Below are positions 25,758 through 37,700 of a DNA stretch of 64,000 nucleotides, piece after piece. Each line of letters opens with the position of its first letter. Position 1 is the stretch's first letter. Both the position numbers and the translations under genes were made by a program. The stretch covers positions 1-64,000 of the forward strand of contig JAPLRZ010000060.1 of NCBI GenBank assembly GCA_026398895.1, written 5' to 3'. The notes below the pieces were generated by a model, which had not been told where the DNA came from, ran no database searches, and saw only the letters and a program-made list of their open reading frames with translations. Origin of the DNA: Methylococcales bacterium (lineage in GTDB: Bacteria > Pseudomonadota > Gammaproteobacteria > Methylococcales > Methylomonadaceae).

Positions 25758-25819
25758 CCTTATGTGTTAAATTAACTCGGAGTAAAACAGCTTTAGCTTT
25801 TTTCTAATCCATAACTAAG

Positions 25820-25990
25820 AAACTGTCTGGCAAAACATTAAATACACAAGCAAGGGTTAGATTTATCATTGTAATTCGGATCATATTTTCTGAAGTTGCA
25901 GTAAGGATTTCAAAATCCTTGGCTAGACGGCGAAAGTTATTAACCACGCAAAAGTACGCTCAACCACCCAAGGTTTAGGCATAACCGCCC
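25820..25990 (-). pseudogene. IS5-family transposase C-terminal fragment
   Basis: On the minus strand the pieces read PWVVERTFAW, FRRLAKDFEILTATSENMI and a final MINLTLACVF, the end of an IS5/IS1031-type DDE transposase (usually WVVERTFAWLxRYRRLxKDYE). At least one frameshift separates them and the rest of the element is missing. It abuts the IS1 relic at 25997. Confidence 0.65.
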
Positions 25991-25996
25991 ATGTAT

Positions 25997-26484
25997 GGTA
26001 ATGGGTTAAATCTGTAATTACACAAGAATATCAAGCCCAAACTCGACCTTGTTGATGAGTAAGCCGATAACGGTATCATGCGATCATTCTAGTTTTGAAA
26101 AGCAGAGTGTTTTGCGATTGATCTGAGTGTTGTGCTTGCCGATTTCATGCTTGTCAGGGGCTAGGTGGCGTTGATACGCGCCTCAGTTATCAGTGTAGAA
26201 TCTAAGGCACAAGCCGTGTTTTGAGTATCTGAAAGACTTCATCTTTACGTTTGCCAAACACCTAAGCCAGTATGGTGTTGGTGGTATGGTCAATGGCATA
26301 CCACAACCAGCGTTGGTTAGCTTTATGACTGACATAAGATCACGGCTCATCTATCTGCGGCTTCTAGTCTGATTCCAGTCTGCTGTTTGTGCTGAGTTCA
26401 GTGAGCTTAGGATAAACTTGCACTGACGTGTTGGCTTTTTTCTGCGTGTAATTTTAATCTGATTTACAGATTTGACCCATTACC
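25997..26484 (-). mobile_element. Internally deleted IS1-family element with both ends
   Basis: The 21-bp ends at 25997-26017 and 26464-26484 are inverted with one mismatch and match the end of the IS1 fragment at 4297. Inside, the minus strand carries a broken InsB (NQRWLWYAIDHTTNTILA, a stop, then VFGKRKDEVFQILKT) with stops and shifts. At about 490 bp it is shorter than an intact IS1. From 26485 to 26650 no gene is seen. Confidence 0.75.
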
Positions 26485-26653
26485 CAGTAATCCAATACGT
26501 CGTTTAATACTGTCACTCTATCAAGACCATGAAAGAATTCACCCACCATGTTATTTTTATATGACTATGGAGTCAAAAAACATATTTTTGACTCCATACC
26601 AAAATACTTTTACAGCCTCCATTAAGCGACCGCAATGTAAATCTCACAATAGC

Positions 26654-26959
26654 TTACCAAGGGGGGCGTAGATTAGGGTTTATTTCGCCTGGTCGTACAT
26701 AGATGGGAACTTGTGGCTGAGGGGAGTAATAAATTTGCGGTTGTTGTGGTTGTGAGTAATAGCGAATCTGCGGTTGTTGGTAATAAACATTGGGTGCTTG
26801 TTGATAATAGCCTTGTTGGTAACTATTATTATGGCGATGATGATGTCGATGCTCACGATATTCATTGTCCCACGCAAATTGCCCATCATTAAAATTAAAA
26901 TCAGAGTAAGACAGCGGTGAAAATAAAATCATAGCAGTAAAAAAAAGTATTTTTTTCAT
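26654..26959 (-). CDS. Small secreted Tyr/Gln/Pro-rich protein
   Basis: 101 residues. A good signal peptide (MKKILFFTAMILFSPLSYS) is followed by a His/Arg cluster (REHRHHHRHNN), a possible metal-binding site, and a repeat-like YYQQ/QPQ region ending in NPNLRPPW. The composition resembles the GYPQQ protein at 19873. A GGAAT ribosome-site-like stretch precedes the start. Function unknown. Confidence 0.65.
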   Translation of the reverse strand: MKKILFFTAMILFSPLSYSDFNFNDGQFAWDNEYREHRHHHRHNNSYQQGYYQQAPNVYYQQPQIRYYSQPQQPQIYYSPQPQVPIYVRPGEINPNLRPPW

Positions 26960-27287
26960 TGTTATATTCCTTCAGGTAATTTATCAAGAGGGTTTAACAG
27001 TCCAGTCACGAACACGGAGGCTATAATACTCGTACCAAGCTTAACGGCAACTGACTGAACGCAATTATTTGTCTGGTACGCTAAAATTATTTTCTAATGA
27101 TCAAAAATTCCCCCTATAAATGTACTACCCCCAATTCATAATACAAGGCTCTTTTGTTCTAAGGCATTTGATGCTGTATCCTAAGGCTTATTTTTTAGGT
27201 GTGTTAGAAAATTAAAATACTTTAAAATCAATAATTAATATTCAAGGTTGGCTGTAAATGCCAGCCACATCGAAAGGAATTCTATTC
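26960..27287. other. Intergenic region, no gene seen
   Basis: AT-rich gap of 328 bp between the divergent small secreted protein and the flavoprotein gene. It probably carries both promoters, but no clear -35/-10 pair was found. The ribosome site GAAAGGA lies upstream of ATG 27288. Confidence 0.5.
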
Positions 27288-28547
27288 ATGTCTTTAGTCG
27301 ATAAGACGGTCGTAATCATTGGCGGCGGTCCTGCGGGTTTAATGGCGGCTGAGGTGTTAATTCACGCGGGTGTCAAAGTTGAACTGTATGATGCGATGCC
27401 ATCGGTCGGACGAAAGTTTTTGATGGCGGGCAAAGGTGGGTTAAATATTTCTCATGCTGAAGCCTTCGAGACCTTCTTGTCGCGTTATGGAGAGCAACGG
27501 GTCTATCTTGAACCGATACTTAAACATTTTACCCCTGAGGCTGTCAGAGCATGGGCAAAAAATCTGGGGATTGATACCTTTGTTGGCTCATCGGGGCGAG
27601 TATTTCCAACTGATATGAAAGCCGCACCCTTATTACGCGCATGGTTACAGCGTTTGCGTAGGGCAGGGGTGGTGTTTCATGTGCGTCATCGTTGGTTAGG
27701 CTGGCATGATGATAGCCAGTTATGTTTTGATACGCCTCATGGTGAACAAGTCGTTAAAGCCGATGCGGTGGTATTAGCGTTGGGTGGTGGCAGTTGGGCG
27801 CGATTAGGTTCTACAGGCGCGTGGGTAGAAGTGCTGCAACAACGCGGCGTTGAACTTGCACCACTAAAACCTGCCAACTGTGGTTTTGATGTCGGCTGGA
27901 GTGAGTATTTTTCCAGTCGTTTTGCAGGGCAACCGTTAAAGTCGGTGACCTTAAGCTTTAGCAATGCTAAGGGTGTTAGTTTTTTTCAGCGCGGTGATTT
28001 AATCATCACTAAAACAGGCATTGAAGGCGGATTGTGTTATGCCGCATCAGCATTGCTACGCGATAATTGTGCGGAGACAGGATCAGCACTGCTTCATCTT
28101 GATTTGGCACCTGATAAAGACTTGTCATCATTGATTACCCGTTTATCGCAAGCACGCGGTAAAGATTCTATGGCAAATCATTTACGCAAACGACTAGGAA
28201 TTACAGGTGTTAAAGCGGGTTTGCTACGCGAAACAATAGCCGCAACAGAGTTTAATGAGCCTATAAAACTGGCAACTATTATTAAAGTCTTGCCGATTAC
28301 TTTAATTGCACCTAGACCAATTGATGAAGCAATTAGTAGCGCGGGCGGGGTAAAATTTGAAGCAATGGATGAAAATTTAATGATACGCGTCTTATCGGGC
28401 GTGTTTTGTGCGGGTGAAATGCTCGATTGGGAAGCACCAACGGGCGGCTATTTATTAACCGCCTGCTTTGCCAGTGGGCGAGCGGCGGGAGAAGGTGTAT
28501 TAACATGGTTATTAAAGGACGGTAATGAAAACTCCAACAAGACTTGA
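27288..28547 (+). CDS. FAD-dependent flavoprotein, HI0933/TIGR03862-like
   Basis: About 419 residues from ATG 27288 (MSLVDKTVVIIGGGPAG); an in-frame upstream ATG at 27258 has no ribosome site. The N-terminal dinucleotide fold GGGPAGLMAAE, the GRKFLMAGKGGLNISH loop and the C-terminal DWEAPTGGYLLTACFASGR are characteristic. The family is widely conserved but its reaction is not established. The last 23 bases overlap the RIO kinase gene, so the two are translated together. Confidence 0.9.
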   Translation: MSLVDKTVVIIGGGPAGLMAAEVLIHAGVKVELYDAMPSVGRKFLMAGKGGLNISHAEAFETFLSRYGEQRVYLEPILKHFTPEAVRAWAKNLGIDTFVGSSGRVFPTDMKAAPLLRAWLQRLRRAGVVFHVRHRWLGWHDDSQLCFDTPHGEQVVKADAVVLALGGGSWARLGSTGAWVEVLQQRGVELAPLKPANCGFDVGWSEYFSSRFAGQPLKSVTLSFSNAKGVSFFQRGDLIITKTGIEGGLCYAASALLRDNCAETGSALLHLDLAPDKDLSSLITRLSQARGKDSMANHLRKRLGITGVKAGLLRETIAATEFNEPIKLATIIKVLPITLIAPRPIDEAISSAGGVKFEAMDENLMIRVLSGVFCAGEMLDWEAPTGGYLLTACFASGRAAGEGVLTWLLKDGNENSNKT

Positions 28548-29367
28548 AGCCTTGGTGCGTGATGGTTTAATTGATGAGGTGTTGCGCCCATTAAAAAGTG
28601 GCAAAGAAGCTGCGGTTTATGTGGTGCGCTCAGAAGGTGAAATTCGTTGTGCAAAAGTCTATAAAGATGCCAGCCAACGTAGTTTTCAACAACAAACAGT
28701 GTATCAAGAAGGTCGTAAAGTGCGTAATAGTCGGCAAGCACGGGCGATGCAAAAAGGCTCACGCTTTGGCGAAAAACAGCAAGAAGCCGCGTGGCAAAAT
28801 GCCGAAGTCGAGGCTTTATACCAGCTTGCGGCAGTGGGTGTGCGCGTGCCAAAGCCTTATAACTTTATCGAAGGCGTGTTGCTGATGGAGTTAGTGACTG
28901 ATGTAGACGGTAATGCCGCGCCACGATTGAATGATCTTGACTTAAGCCGTGAGCAAGCGTTGGAATATCACGCGATATTGATTAAAGAAGTGGTGCGTAT
29001 GCTGTGTGCAGGGCTAGTGCATGGTGATTTATCTGAATACAACATTCTGATTGATACCCATGGCCCAGTTGTTATTGATTTACCGCAAGCGGTGAATGCG
29101 GCGGCAAATAATAATGCCGCACAAATGCTGGAACGTGATGTGAATAATTTGGCGAATTATTTTGGGCAATTCGCGTCTGAACTATTGACCACCCAATACG
29201 GCAAAGAAATCTGGAAGCTGTATCAAAGTGGTTTATTGCACCCAGAGGTTGAACTGACTGGGCGGTTTAAAAGCAACGAAAAACGTGCCGATGTTAAAAG
29301 CATTATGCGAGAAATTGACGACGCTCGCGAAGAGGCAATCCGCCGTAAATATCAGCAAGATGATTAA
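28525..29367 (+). CDS. RIO-family serine protein kinase
   Basis: 280 residues. RIO kinase landmarks: LKSGKEAAVYVV (short P-loop), lysine in CAKVYKD, catalytic loop VHGDLSEYNILI with its Asp and Asn, and the metal-binding VVIDLPQAV. The linker is the bacterial type with SFQQQTVYQEGRKV and RAMQKGSRFG. Bacterial members are poorly characterised; eukaryotic relatives work in ribosome assembly. It overlaps the flavoprotein gene. Confidence 0.92.
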   Translation: MKTPTRLEALVRDGLIDEVLRPLKSGKEAAVYVVRSEGEIRCAKVYKDASQRSFQQQTVYQEGRKVRNSRQARAMQKGSRFGEKQQEAAWQNAEVEALYQLAAVGVRVPKPYNFIEGVLLMELVTDVDGNAAPRLNDLDLSREQALEYHAILIKEVVRMLCAGLVHGDLSEYNILIDTHGPVVIDLPQAVNAAANNNAAQMLERDVNNLANYFGQFASELLTTQYGKEIWKLYQSGLLHPEVELTGRFKSNEKRADVKSIMREIDDAREEAIRRKYQQDD

Positions 29368-29455
29368 ACATAGCTTAAATATTAGTCCCATCTGAACAGA
29401 TAGATATGGATGTCAATGGTATGAAGCTTGATGGGTAATTTTATACCGCCGTTTT

Positions 29456-29556
29456 TTATAGCTAAAGCACAATAAAATGATACCGTTCGTGGTGAGCTGT
29501 GAGCTTGTCGAACAGTCGAACCACATTCACACTTCGACAGGCTCAGCGCGAACGGT
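29456..29556. repeat. Palindromic repeat (GTTCG...GAGCTTGTCGAA family) with 5' companion sequence
   Basis: Inverted arms ACCGTTCG (29482) and CGAACGGT (29549) frame inner arms GAGCTTGTCGAA and TTCGACAGGCTC. Just before it, TTTTATAGCTAAAGCACAAT matches in inverse the sequence at 4270-4292 and 34665-34685. Members of this family also lie at 34602, 38491 and, inside a gene, 45490. Confidence 0.85.
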
Positions 29557-29582
29557 TTTGTAATCAATTTATACTGTGCCAG

Positions 29583-29787
29583 CTATATCGCCAGAAAATT
29601 ATCGTCATCGGCTACTTTTTCATTAGCCAAAGGCAAAAATAGTGCGGATTGTTGTAACGAACTAATCTGCGATACCAAGAAGTTTGAGTCAACGATCTTA
29701 GCTTGAATAACTGGCTTAACTGGAATAACCTTTAGTTCATCAATAGAGGCTGTGTTATCAACGAAAACATAGCCTAAATTTGTTTGT
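29583..29787 (-). pseudogene. Orphan C-terminal tail of a TpsA exoprotein
   Basis: On the minus strand the frame reads LGYVFVDNTASIDELKVIP, then VSQISSLQQSALFLPLANEK to a TAG stop. It is a diverged copy of the end of the neighbouring pseudogene (LGYVFIDNTVSIDELTVIP and SQISALQQSVLFLPWEHQK). It has no start and no upstream part. It is what remains of a third copy or of an alternative C-terminus cassette. Confidence 0.75.
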
Positions 29788-29794
29788 TAATATT

Positions 29795-32700
29795 CTACTG
29801 CACGTCTATCCAGTTAAAAAGAGTTCCTAGATTAACAAAAGCCGTCATGCTGGCTGGGCTTGCTAACATCCAATTACGCGATGCACCGCCAAGATAGCCT
29901 GCTGGATCTTCGCAGTGTATATTGAAAGGATCGTCAAAATTGGGTAACTTTATGCCCTTGTCTTTTATGTCAACAAAATCATCTTCACCGTTAGCTAATT
30001 TTTGGTGTTCCCAAGGTAAAAACAGTACAGATTGTTGCAACGCGCTAATTTGTGACAAAAAATTTGGGTTAAAAAGCACAACAGGTGTTTCAACGGCTGG
30101 AATAACCGTTAGCTCATCAATAGACACCGTATTATCAATGAAAACATAACCCAAACTGCTGGCTAACCCTTTTAGATAAGCCACATTGTAACGACCAATT
30201 GCACCCGTGAAGTTGTCAATGCCAAAACCAGCTAACCCATTAATACCCGCTGTATCGATGGTATCACCATCAATAAATCCTGTCAGGGTAAACGTAAAGT
30301 TAGCGGGTGTACCACCGTAAGTAATGGTTTGACTGTTAGGAGTCACCGTCAACACAGGAGTCATGCTATAAAAAAACCAATTACCTGAACTGGCATAGCT
30401 TGGGGTAATACCCGTGTAATCTTGTCCATAATGTTTAAAATCGGCAACCATGCCATTACGGCTATTGAGTCTAGGATCGGTGGAATATACCAGCCATTGC
30501 GCGGCAGTAATAGGAGCGGTCGAACCCGTATTATTGACAAAATTGCCCCCGATAGCCGCTAGAACAACTTGTCCAGCTCCTGCATTGATACTCGCACTCG
30601 AACCTAAAGTAATGGTGGGTGTGCCTACACCACGGTCAGCAGCAATTGCATTAGGATCACCTGCAATGGCGGTGAAGTTACCGTTAGCAGTGAAGATGCT
30701 GGAATTTAGCGTGAGATTGCGCCCCGCTTGCATAGTCAACGCCCCGCCGTTACTACCACCGACAATGATGTCAGTGCCTACATCTAGCGTCAGGTCATTA
30801 CTGGCTTGCAAAGTGATACTGGTACCTAACGCCAGCGTAGTCGCTATGGTCGAAGGATTGAAGGTCATGGTTTGTCCAAGACCATTGTTGAAGAAAATAT
30901 TCTGTGGGGTGGCGATGCGCACTTGTCCTGCGTCTATTAGGCTACCATTGTCCCAAATATCGCTGCTCACCGCATAATTACCATTGCTTAGACCAGTAAT
31001 TCTAACGCTAGCAACTTCGCCATCATCAAAATCCCTTGTTGCAGAACCTGTCAGGCTGTTAATGGTACTAACAATTCCGTTAATGCCTGTTAACCCATTG
31101 CCCCATGTTGTCGCACCTGCACGGGTTATTGTGCCATTGTTCCAGATGCTACTCTTTACCACATAATTGCCATTGCTTAAGGCGGTAACGCCACCACTAC
31201 TCACAAAATCGCCGAAAAAGTTATTGAAAGTAGTTGCTGCTGTAAAACCTATCAAGCTGTTAGTGGCACTTACTGCGCCGATACTACCCGTCGCACCATT
31301 ACTCCATGTTGCTGCTCCTCTACCAGTATTCCAGTTACTACTGCCTACCACATAATTACCGTTGGTCAGGGCGGTAATGCCATCGCTACTCACTCGGTCT
31401 CCTGTCAGCACCTGAGTATTAGGAGAGATACCTACCAAACTATTAGCCACACTCACCGTGCCATTGCTACCCGTCGCACCATTGCCCCACGTTGCTGCTC
31501 CTCTACCAGTATTCCAGTTGCTACTGCCCACCACATAATTACCGTTGGTCAGGGCGGTGATACCATCGCTACTTACTTGGTCATTACTGTTAAATGCTCC
31601 TACCAAGCTGTTAGCAGTGCTAACTGTGCCGATGCTACCCGTTGCACCATTGCCCCACGTTGCTGCGCCTACGGTGCTACCGCTACCACTGCTCCAGTTA
31701 GGGCTAGCCACCACAAAATTTCAGTTGGTTAAGGCGGTGATACCTCTACTACTCACACGGTCATTGAAGAAAGAACCTACCAAACTGTTAGTGGCACTCA
31801 CTGTGCCGATGCTACCCGTTGCACCATTGCCCCATGTTGCTGCACCTTCATGACCGTAGCCGTCGTTACTACTCCAGTTACCACTACCCACCACATAGTT
31901 ACCGTTAGTTAAAGCGGTGATACCACTGCTACTTACTTGGTCACCCGTCAGCAATTGAATGGTTGGGTTAAACCCTACCAAGCTGTTACCAGAGTTAACG
32001 ACACCGATAGTGCCACCATTACCATTTCCCCACGTTGCAGCTCCTCTACCAGCATTCCAGTTACTACTGCCTACCACATAATTGCTATTGCTTAAGGCAG
32101 TGATACCACTACTACCCACAGCATCATTGGTAAGAGAGCCTATTAAGCTGTTGCTGGAATTAATCAGACCGATAGTGCCGCCATTACCATTACCCCATGT
32201 TACCGCACCTGCATTGATTGCGGCACTACCATTGTCCCAACCACTACTAGCTACTACATAGTTGCCGTTGGTCAAGGGAGTTATAGTGCCGAAACACCTA
32301 TATTGTCAAATGCACTAGAGCCTATCAAGCTGTTAGCTGCACTAATAATGCCACTAATACCCGTTATGCCATTACCCCACGTTGCTGCGCCTGCATTGAT
32401 TGCTGAACTACCATTATCCCAAAGTCCACTACCTATCACATAATTACCATTACTCAAGGCAGTGATGCCACTGGAACTCACAAGATCACTCACCGTAGAG
32501 CCTATAAAGCTATTAGCGACACTAACAATACCACTGATACCTGTAATCCCATTACCCCACGTTGCCGCGCCTACTGTATTATTCCAATTGGGACTACTCA
32601 CCACATAATTACCGTTAGTCAAGGCAGTGATACCCCCACTACCCACTTGGTCACCAGTATTAGAACCCGTCAGCGTGGCGAGTAATGCCCCTGTGGTGGT

Positions 32701-34470
32701 ATTGAATAAATAAACTGCCCCCGCATTGTTGGCAGTCAAATCATCCCCTGAACTACTCACCGCGATATTGCCATTTTCAGTAAACACACCGCCGTTTATT
32801 TTGCCAAGCTGCTTATCAAATACGCCGCCCACTGTTATGCCGAGCAAGGCAACATTCGCACCAAACAAGTTACCCTCCGCCAGATGTGGATCAATCAACG
32901 CATAAGACGCAACGCTCCCCGTCGATGAAATAATAATATTCGCTGGATCTAGCAATAACTGCCCTCCGACACCCGCATCAGCAGAGCCAGCATAAGCCAG
33001 TAAGCCTTTACTGGACACTTCAATAGTGCCTTTTTTATTGGCACTGATAGAGCCGTAATAATCGGTTTTTTCATCCGACCACACCACGACTTTACCATCA
33101 CCGCCATCAGCTTTTAGGGTGGTCGCGCCGTTGATGGTGGTGGTTTTTGCGCTGTTGGAGAGTTTGGTTTTTGCACCATGAAAATCCCCACCGACTCGAA
33201 TCAAACCGCCTTTTTTACTACCCGATGCGTCTACTTTTGCGGCGGCTAATACTACGCGGTCATTGGACACCACATTAATCGTACCGCCTTGTTCACCCGT
33301 CGCACTGAGTTTTCCTGAACTGTACACGCTGTTAGTTGCTTGAAGGTGGACTGTACCACCTGTGGTTTTGCCGTTGGCGTGTGTATTAGCGGCGGCGGTT
33401 TGGATAATGGAATCACTGGTAGTTAGAGTGATTTTTCCACCACTGCCTGTAACTCCGTCTGCATTGCTTGTACCTGTATCAAGAATAGCGCGGGCGTTGA
33501 TATTGATTGTGCCGCCTGTTTTTCCTGAGGCATCCAGTGTGCCTGTTTGTACCACGGTATCAGCTTCGAGAATAATTTCACCGTTGCGTTCTACCATACC
33601 TTGAGCGCGAACAATACCGTCTTGATTAATCACGGTGTCCATTAGTTTTCCTGCGGCTTTAGCAGTCAGGACAACTCTGCCACCATCAGCTTGAATCGCG
33701 CCTTTGTTGGCGATTTGCGCATTTAACGCGGCTTCGGAAACTTTGACTTCGACTAGCCCATCACCCTTAAAATCTAGGTCTACAGTTTTACCTGCGGCGA
33801 GAACCGTTGTGCCTTTCGGGGTATTAATCGACCCCGTATTAGTGACTTTTTCACCAATCAATGCCACCACGCCACCTTCTGGGGTTTTTATCGTGCCGTG
33901 GTTTTCAACGACTCCTTTCGCGCCGTTTTGAGTGAAGTGGTTTTTGCCCGCCATAAAATCGGCATCATTGATATTGTGGGTAGTGGCGACTAAACCACCG
34001 ACATCCACTTGCGCATTTTTACCGAAGACCACGCCATTGGGATTAACGATATACACTTGCCCGTTGGCTTTGATCTGCCCTTGAATCTGACTGGCATCTT
34101 GACCGACTACCCGATTCAATAACGCGGCATTGGCATTGGGCTGTTGAATAGTAACGCTTTCATGTTGCTGAACGGAAAAATCTTGCCAATTAATAACCGC
34201 TTTTTGGCTAGTTTGGTCAATTTGCATTTGATTGGCGTTAGGCGTACTCACAGTGGCTTGCCCAGCCATCAGTTGTTCACCCGTCGGTAATGCCCACACA
34301 GGGTTTGAGTAGACCAATAAACCTGTTGTCAATAACGGCGTAAATGACTGCCAGTCTTTTGTATTTTTACGGCGATTTGATGTACGCTTGCCTTGCCCTT
34401 TGGCAATTTCCGAAACCGCAACCCACGCGCCTAATGCGTCATTCCAGATACTGTGATAGGTGTGATTCAT
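29795..34470 (-). pseudogene. TpsA-type filamentous hemagglutinin exoprotein, broken by one frameshift and one stop
   Basis: About 1,550 codons. It starts with an extended signal region (HSIWNDALGAWVAVSEIAKG) and a secretion domain beginning LPTGEQLMAGQATV, with VVGQDASQIQGQIKANGQ and NPNGVVFGKNAQVDVGG. From about 32,800 down are many 45-60-residue repeats around ITALTNGNYVVGSSNW and AATWGNG. An MBG-like domain follows (TPNSQTITYGG). A frameshift at about 32276-32285 ends the first frame after GVSAL; a TGA at 31721 replaces Gly in ALTNGNFVV. Without these it would be one long protein, exported by the TpsB at 38563. Sequencing errors are possible but two independent lesions favour decay. Confidence 0.88.
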
Positions 34471-34790
34471 GATGGTAATGTCTTTTTTTGAAGGGTTACA
34501 CTCGATGCTTACATAATAGTCAAATTTTTATTATCTGCGTTGGATGGGTGTTAAAAAACGGGAAGTAAGGTATAGCTAACGCAGTATTTGTGATTATAAA
34601 GCCGTTCGCCCTGAGCTTGTCGAAGGGCTATAGTGGTTCGACAAGCTCACCACGAACGGAATCATTTTATTGTGCTTTGGCTATAGTAAAGTAGGGTGGA
34701 CAAGCGTTTTTTTGCTTGCCCACCAATTTTGACAGTTCCGCGTGATGCACACGATAGAGCTGTTTGCTCACCCTACGAAGCTACGATAGC
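34471..34790. other. Gap between the two TpsA genes with a palindromic repeat
   Basis: Holds the repeat at 34602-34659, and a possible hairpin GGTGGACAAGCG...GCTTGCCCACC near 34693-34723 that could end transcription of the upstream intact TpsA. No ORF. Confidence 0.55.
34602..34685. repeat. Palindromic repeat (GAGCTTGTCGAA family) with companion sequence
   Basis: CCGTTCG...CGAACGG outer arms at 34602 and 34653; inner arms GAGCTTGTCGAA and TTCGACAAGCTC. ATTTTATTGTGCTTTGGC follows directly at about 34665, the same companion found at 29456 and 4268. Confidence 0.85.
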
Positions 34791-37700
34791 TTAAAACTTA
34801 AGATGTTCCAACAATCCTACGGGTAGTTTTATGCCGTTCTTTTCAAGGATGTACAACAGAGCGGTATAAAAGCTGGTATTTTTATGATCCTGTTTCTTTT
34901 CATACCAGTGTTTTTTGCCATGATCTTGGTGCCATTGATAATTCACGGTAGTTGAGGTCTCATCATTGTTTTCGTACTGTCCGTAATCCGCATCGACATA
35001 GTCATCATAATGACCGTGTTTTTCATAATATTGCCCTAAAAAGGTGGTGGAGACTTGCAATGGCGTGAGCTGTGATAACCAAAAGTTCAGGTTGAGTACA
35101 TTGACTTGAATAACAGTCTTGTGTTCTACCTCACGCTCTACCTCAGGTTTAACGTCATCGGATGGTTTTACCACAGGTAACGCGGGAACAAAGGCAATAT
35201 CATAAAATTGTTGGTCTGAATAAAGCCCTGTGCCTGAACCAAACACATGAGCGGCATTCACGCCTGTAATGGCATAAGTGCCATCAGGATAAACGGGTAA
35301 GGGGGTCAGAAACGAACGTAATAACGGCGCGGTGTTGCCTTCATAAATACGCCAGATTGCCGAGCTGCCCCCTGTGTTGGCAATATTCCAGCCTGCACTG
35401 CTAAAGGTTGCCATTTGTTTCATTTGCGCGGTGGTTTTGCCTGCGGTAAGCGCGTCTATAGTGCCTGTACTACTCACATCCGCCGCGAGAGTTTGTCCTG
35501 TCGTTGTGGTATCCCAAAAAGACTTGTTGATAGTGCCATTGTTCAAACCAGCTAAACCGCCTGCGCTTAAGCCTGTTACCTTACCTGTTGCGTAAGTATT
35601 GCTGATAGTGCCGTTGTTTCCTCCTACCAGTCCACCGACAATTTCAGTGGTTGCAGTGGCATTTCCCGTTGCGTAGGCGTTGATGATGCTAGCACCCTTG
35701 TTGTTGATTCCCACCAGTCCACCGACCGAGTTGTTGATTCCCACCAGTCCACCGACCGAAGAAGTGCCAGTCACTTTGCCCGTTGCATAGCTGTTACTGA
35801 TGATGCCGCTGATGCTGTTAGTTCCAGACAACCCGCCAACACCATTGGTACCTGTTACATCACCTGTAGCGTAAGAGTTGCTAATGGTGCCCTCATTATG
35901 TCCCACCAATCCGCCAGCATGACTACCTGCTACGACTGTAACAGCCGAGTAAGAGTTACTAATGATGCCAGAGTTATATCCTGCTAACCCCCCGTCATCG
36001 TTACCGCCAGTTACAGTTACAGTGCCTGTTGCGTAGGCGTTGTTAATGCTCCCTCCATTCGCACGTCCCACTAACACTCCTGCGCTTGCGCCAGTACCTG
36101 ATGAACCAACTATATTGCCATTCACTAAGCCAACATTGCTAATTACCGCATTGTTTGTCTCGCCAAATAGACCAACGGAAGCACCTGCTCCTGCTGTACT
36201 ATTGATAGTAAGCCCTGTGATGGTATGCCCCAAGCCGTCAAACTTGCCCGTGAAAGATCCAGTACTACCTATAGGCGTAAATCCTTGATTTACTAGACTA
36301 ACTAAATTCCAACCGCTAGTGGCTGCGGCATTAATATCCCCGCCTAACACATAGTTACCCGTCAACCCCATATTCATGCCTTGCAGAGACATGATAGTAG
36401 GGGCTACTGTTGCATCCCCTTGCACGCCTAAACTGGTAATGACGGTGTAGTTTGTCACAGCACCCGTTGAACCCTTTTGGGTACTAAAATTCTGCCCAGC
36501 GGCTAAGTTTACTTTCGCGCCGCTGTTAATAAAATAGTTATCGGTAGTACCACCAGTGGCACTGGCTTGCCCATAAAGCAACGCCAGTTTTGCCGTGCCT
36601 GAACCGTTTAATACGCTGTTGATGTTGATATTGCGCTGTGCATTAAGCGTCAATTTATTGGCTGCCCAAGTGACTATATCGTTGACATTAATATCGCCAT
36701 TAACACCGCCTATCGTGCCTGAGCTACTGGTGATAATCACATTACCCCCGCCTAAGTTGGTGCTTAAGGTTGCCCCTGTTATATCGCCGCCCGTGCTGGC
36801 AATGGTGAAATCAGGTGGGTCTATTAACCACGTTCCTGCGTTGCCCGTTGCTGCCAAGGTGTTAACTTTGGTGCTATCGGCAATTTTTACTTTTGCCGCT
36901 GAGGTGTCGATAAAACCACCATCGCCTTGTTTGAGGGCGGCGGCATTTAGGTGTCCAGCGACATTGACTGTGCCGTTGTTCATGCTGGCTAATACGGCAA
37001 TTTTTCCTGCGTTGCCTTGGTTGTTGCTATTGGCACTGACGGTCGCGCCTTGTTGTACGCTGGTTTGACTGGTGTTTACTTTGTCGCCAAAAGTAATCAC
37101 ACCGCCGCCATTATCACCCGACGCAGTGATTATCGCGCCGTTGTTAATCTGGATATTATTGCCCGCGACGCTGATGTTGCCGCCTGTCGTGCTGGCGTTC
37201 AAACCAAGGTTTGGACTCCCGTTGTTGGCGTTGGAGTTCAAACCTTGGTTTGTATTGTCTGTATCGAGTGTGCCGCTGACTTGAACTGTGCCGTTATCGC
37301 CGCCGTCTAGGATGATTTCGCCATTGCGCTCTACCAGTCCTTGTGCGCGAATAATGCCTTGTTGATTAATCACAGTGTCGATAAGTTGTCCAGCGGCTTT
37401 GGCAGTTAATACCACGCGTCCACCGTCGGCTTGAATCGCGCCTTTGTTGGTGATTTGGGCATTTAATGCGGCTTCGTTTACTTTGACTCCAACTAGCCCA
37501 TCGCCTACAAAATCTAAATCCACAGTTTTACCTGCGGCAAGTGCGGTTGTGCCTTTGGGGGTGTTTATCGTGCCTGTGTTGGTGACACTGCTACTAATCA
37601 ACGCCACTACGCCACCGTTGGGAACAGTAATAGTGCCGTGGTTTTCAACGATGCCCGTCGCGCCATTTTGAGTGAAGTGATTTTTGCCCGCCATAAAATC

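Noticed and set aside
30900-32700. Regularly spaced repeats resembling an array
   Set aside because: They are in-frame coding repeats of a TpsA exoprotein with no unique spacers.
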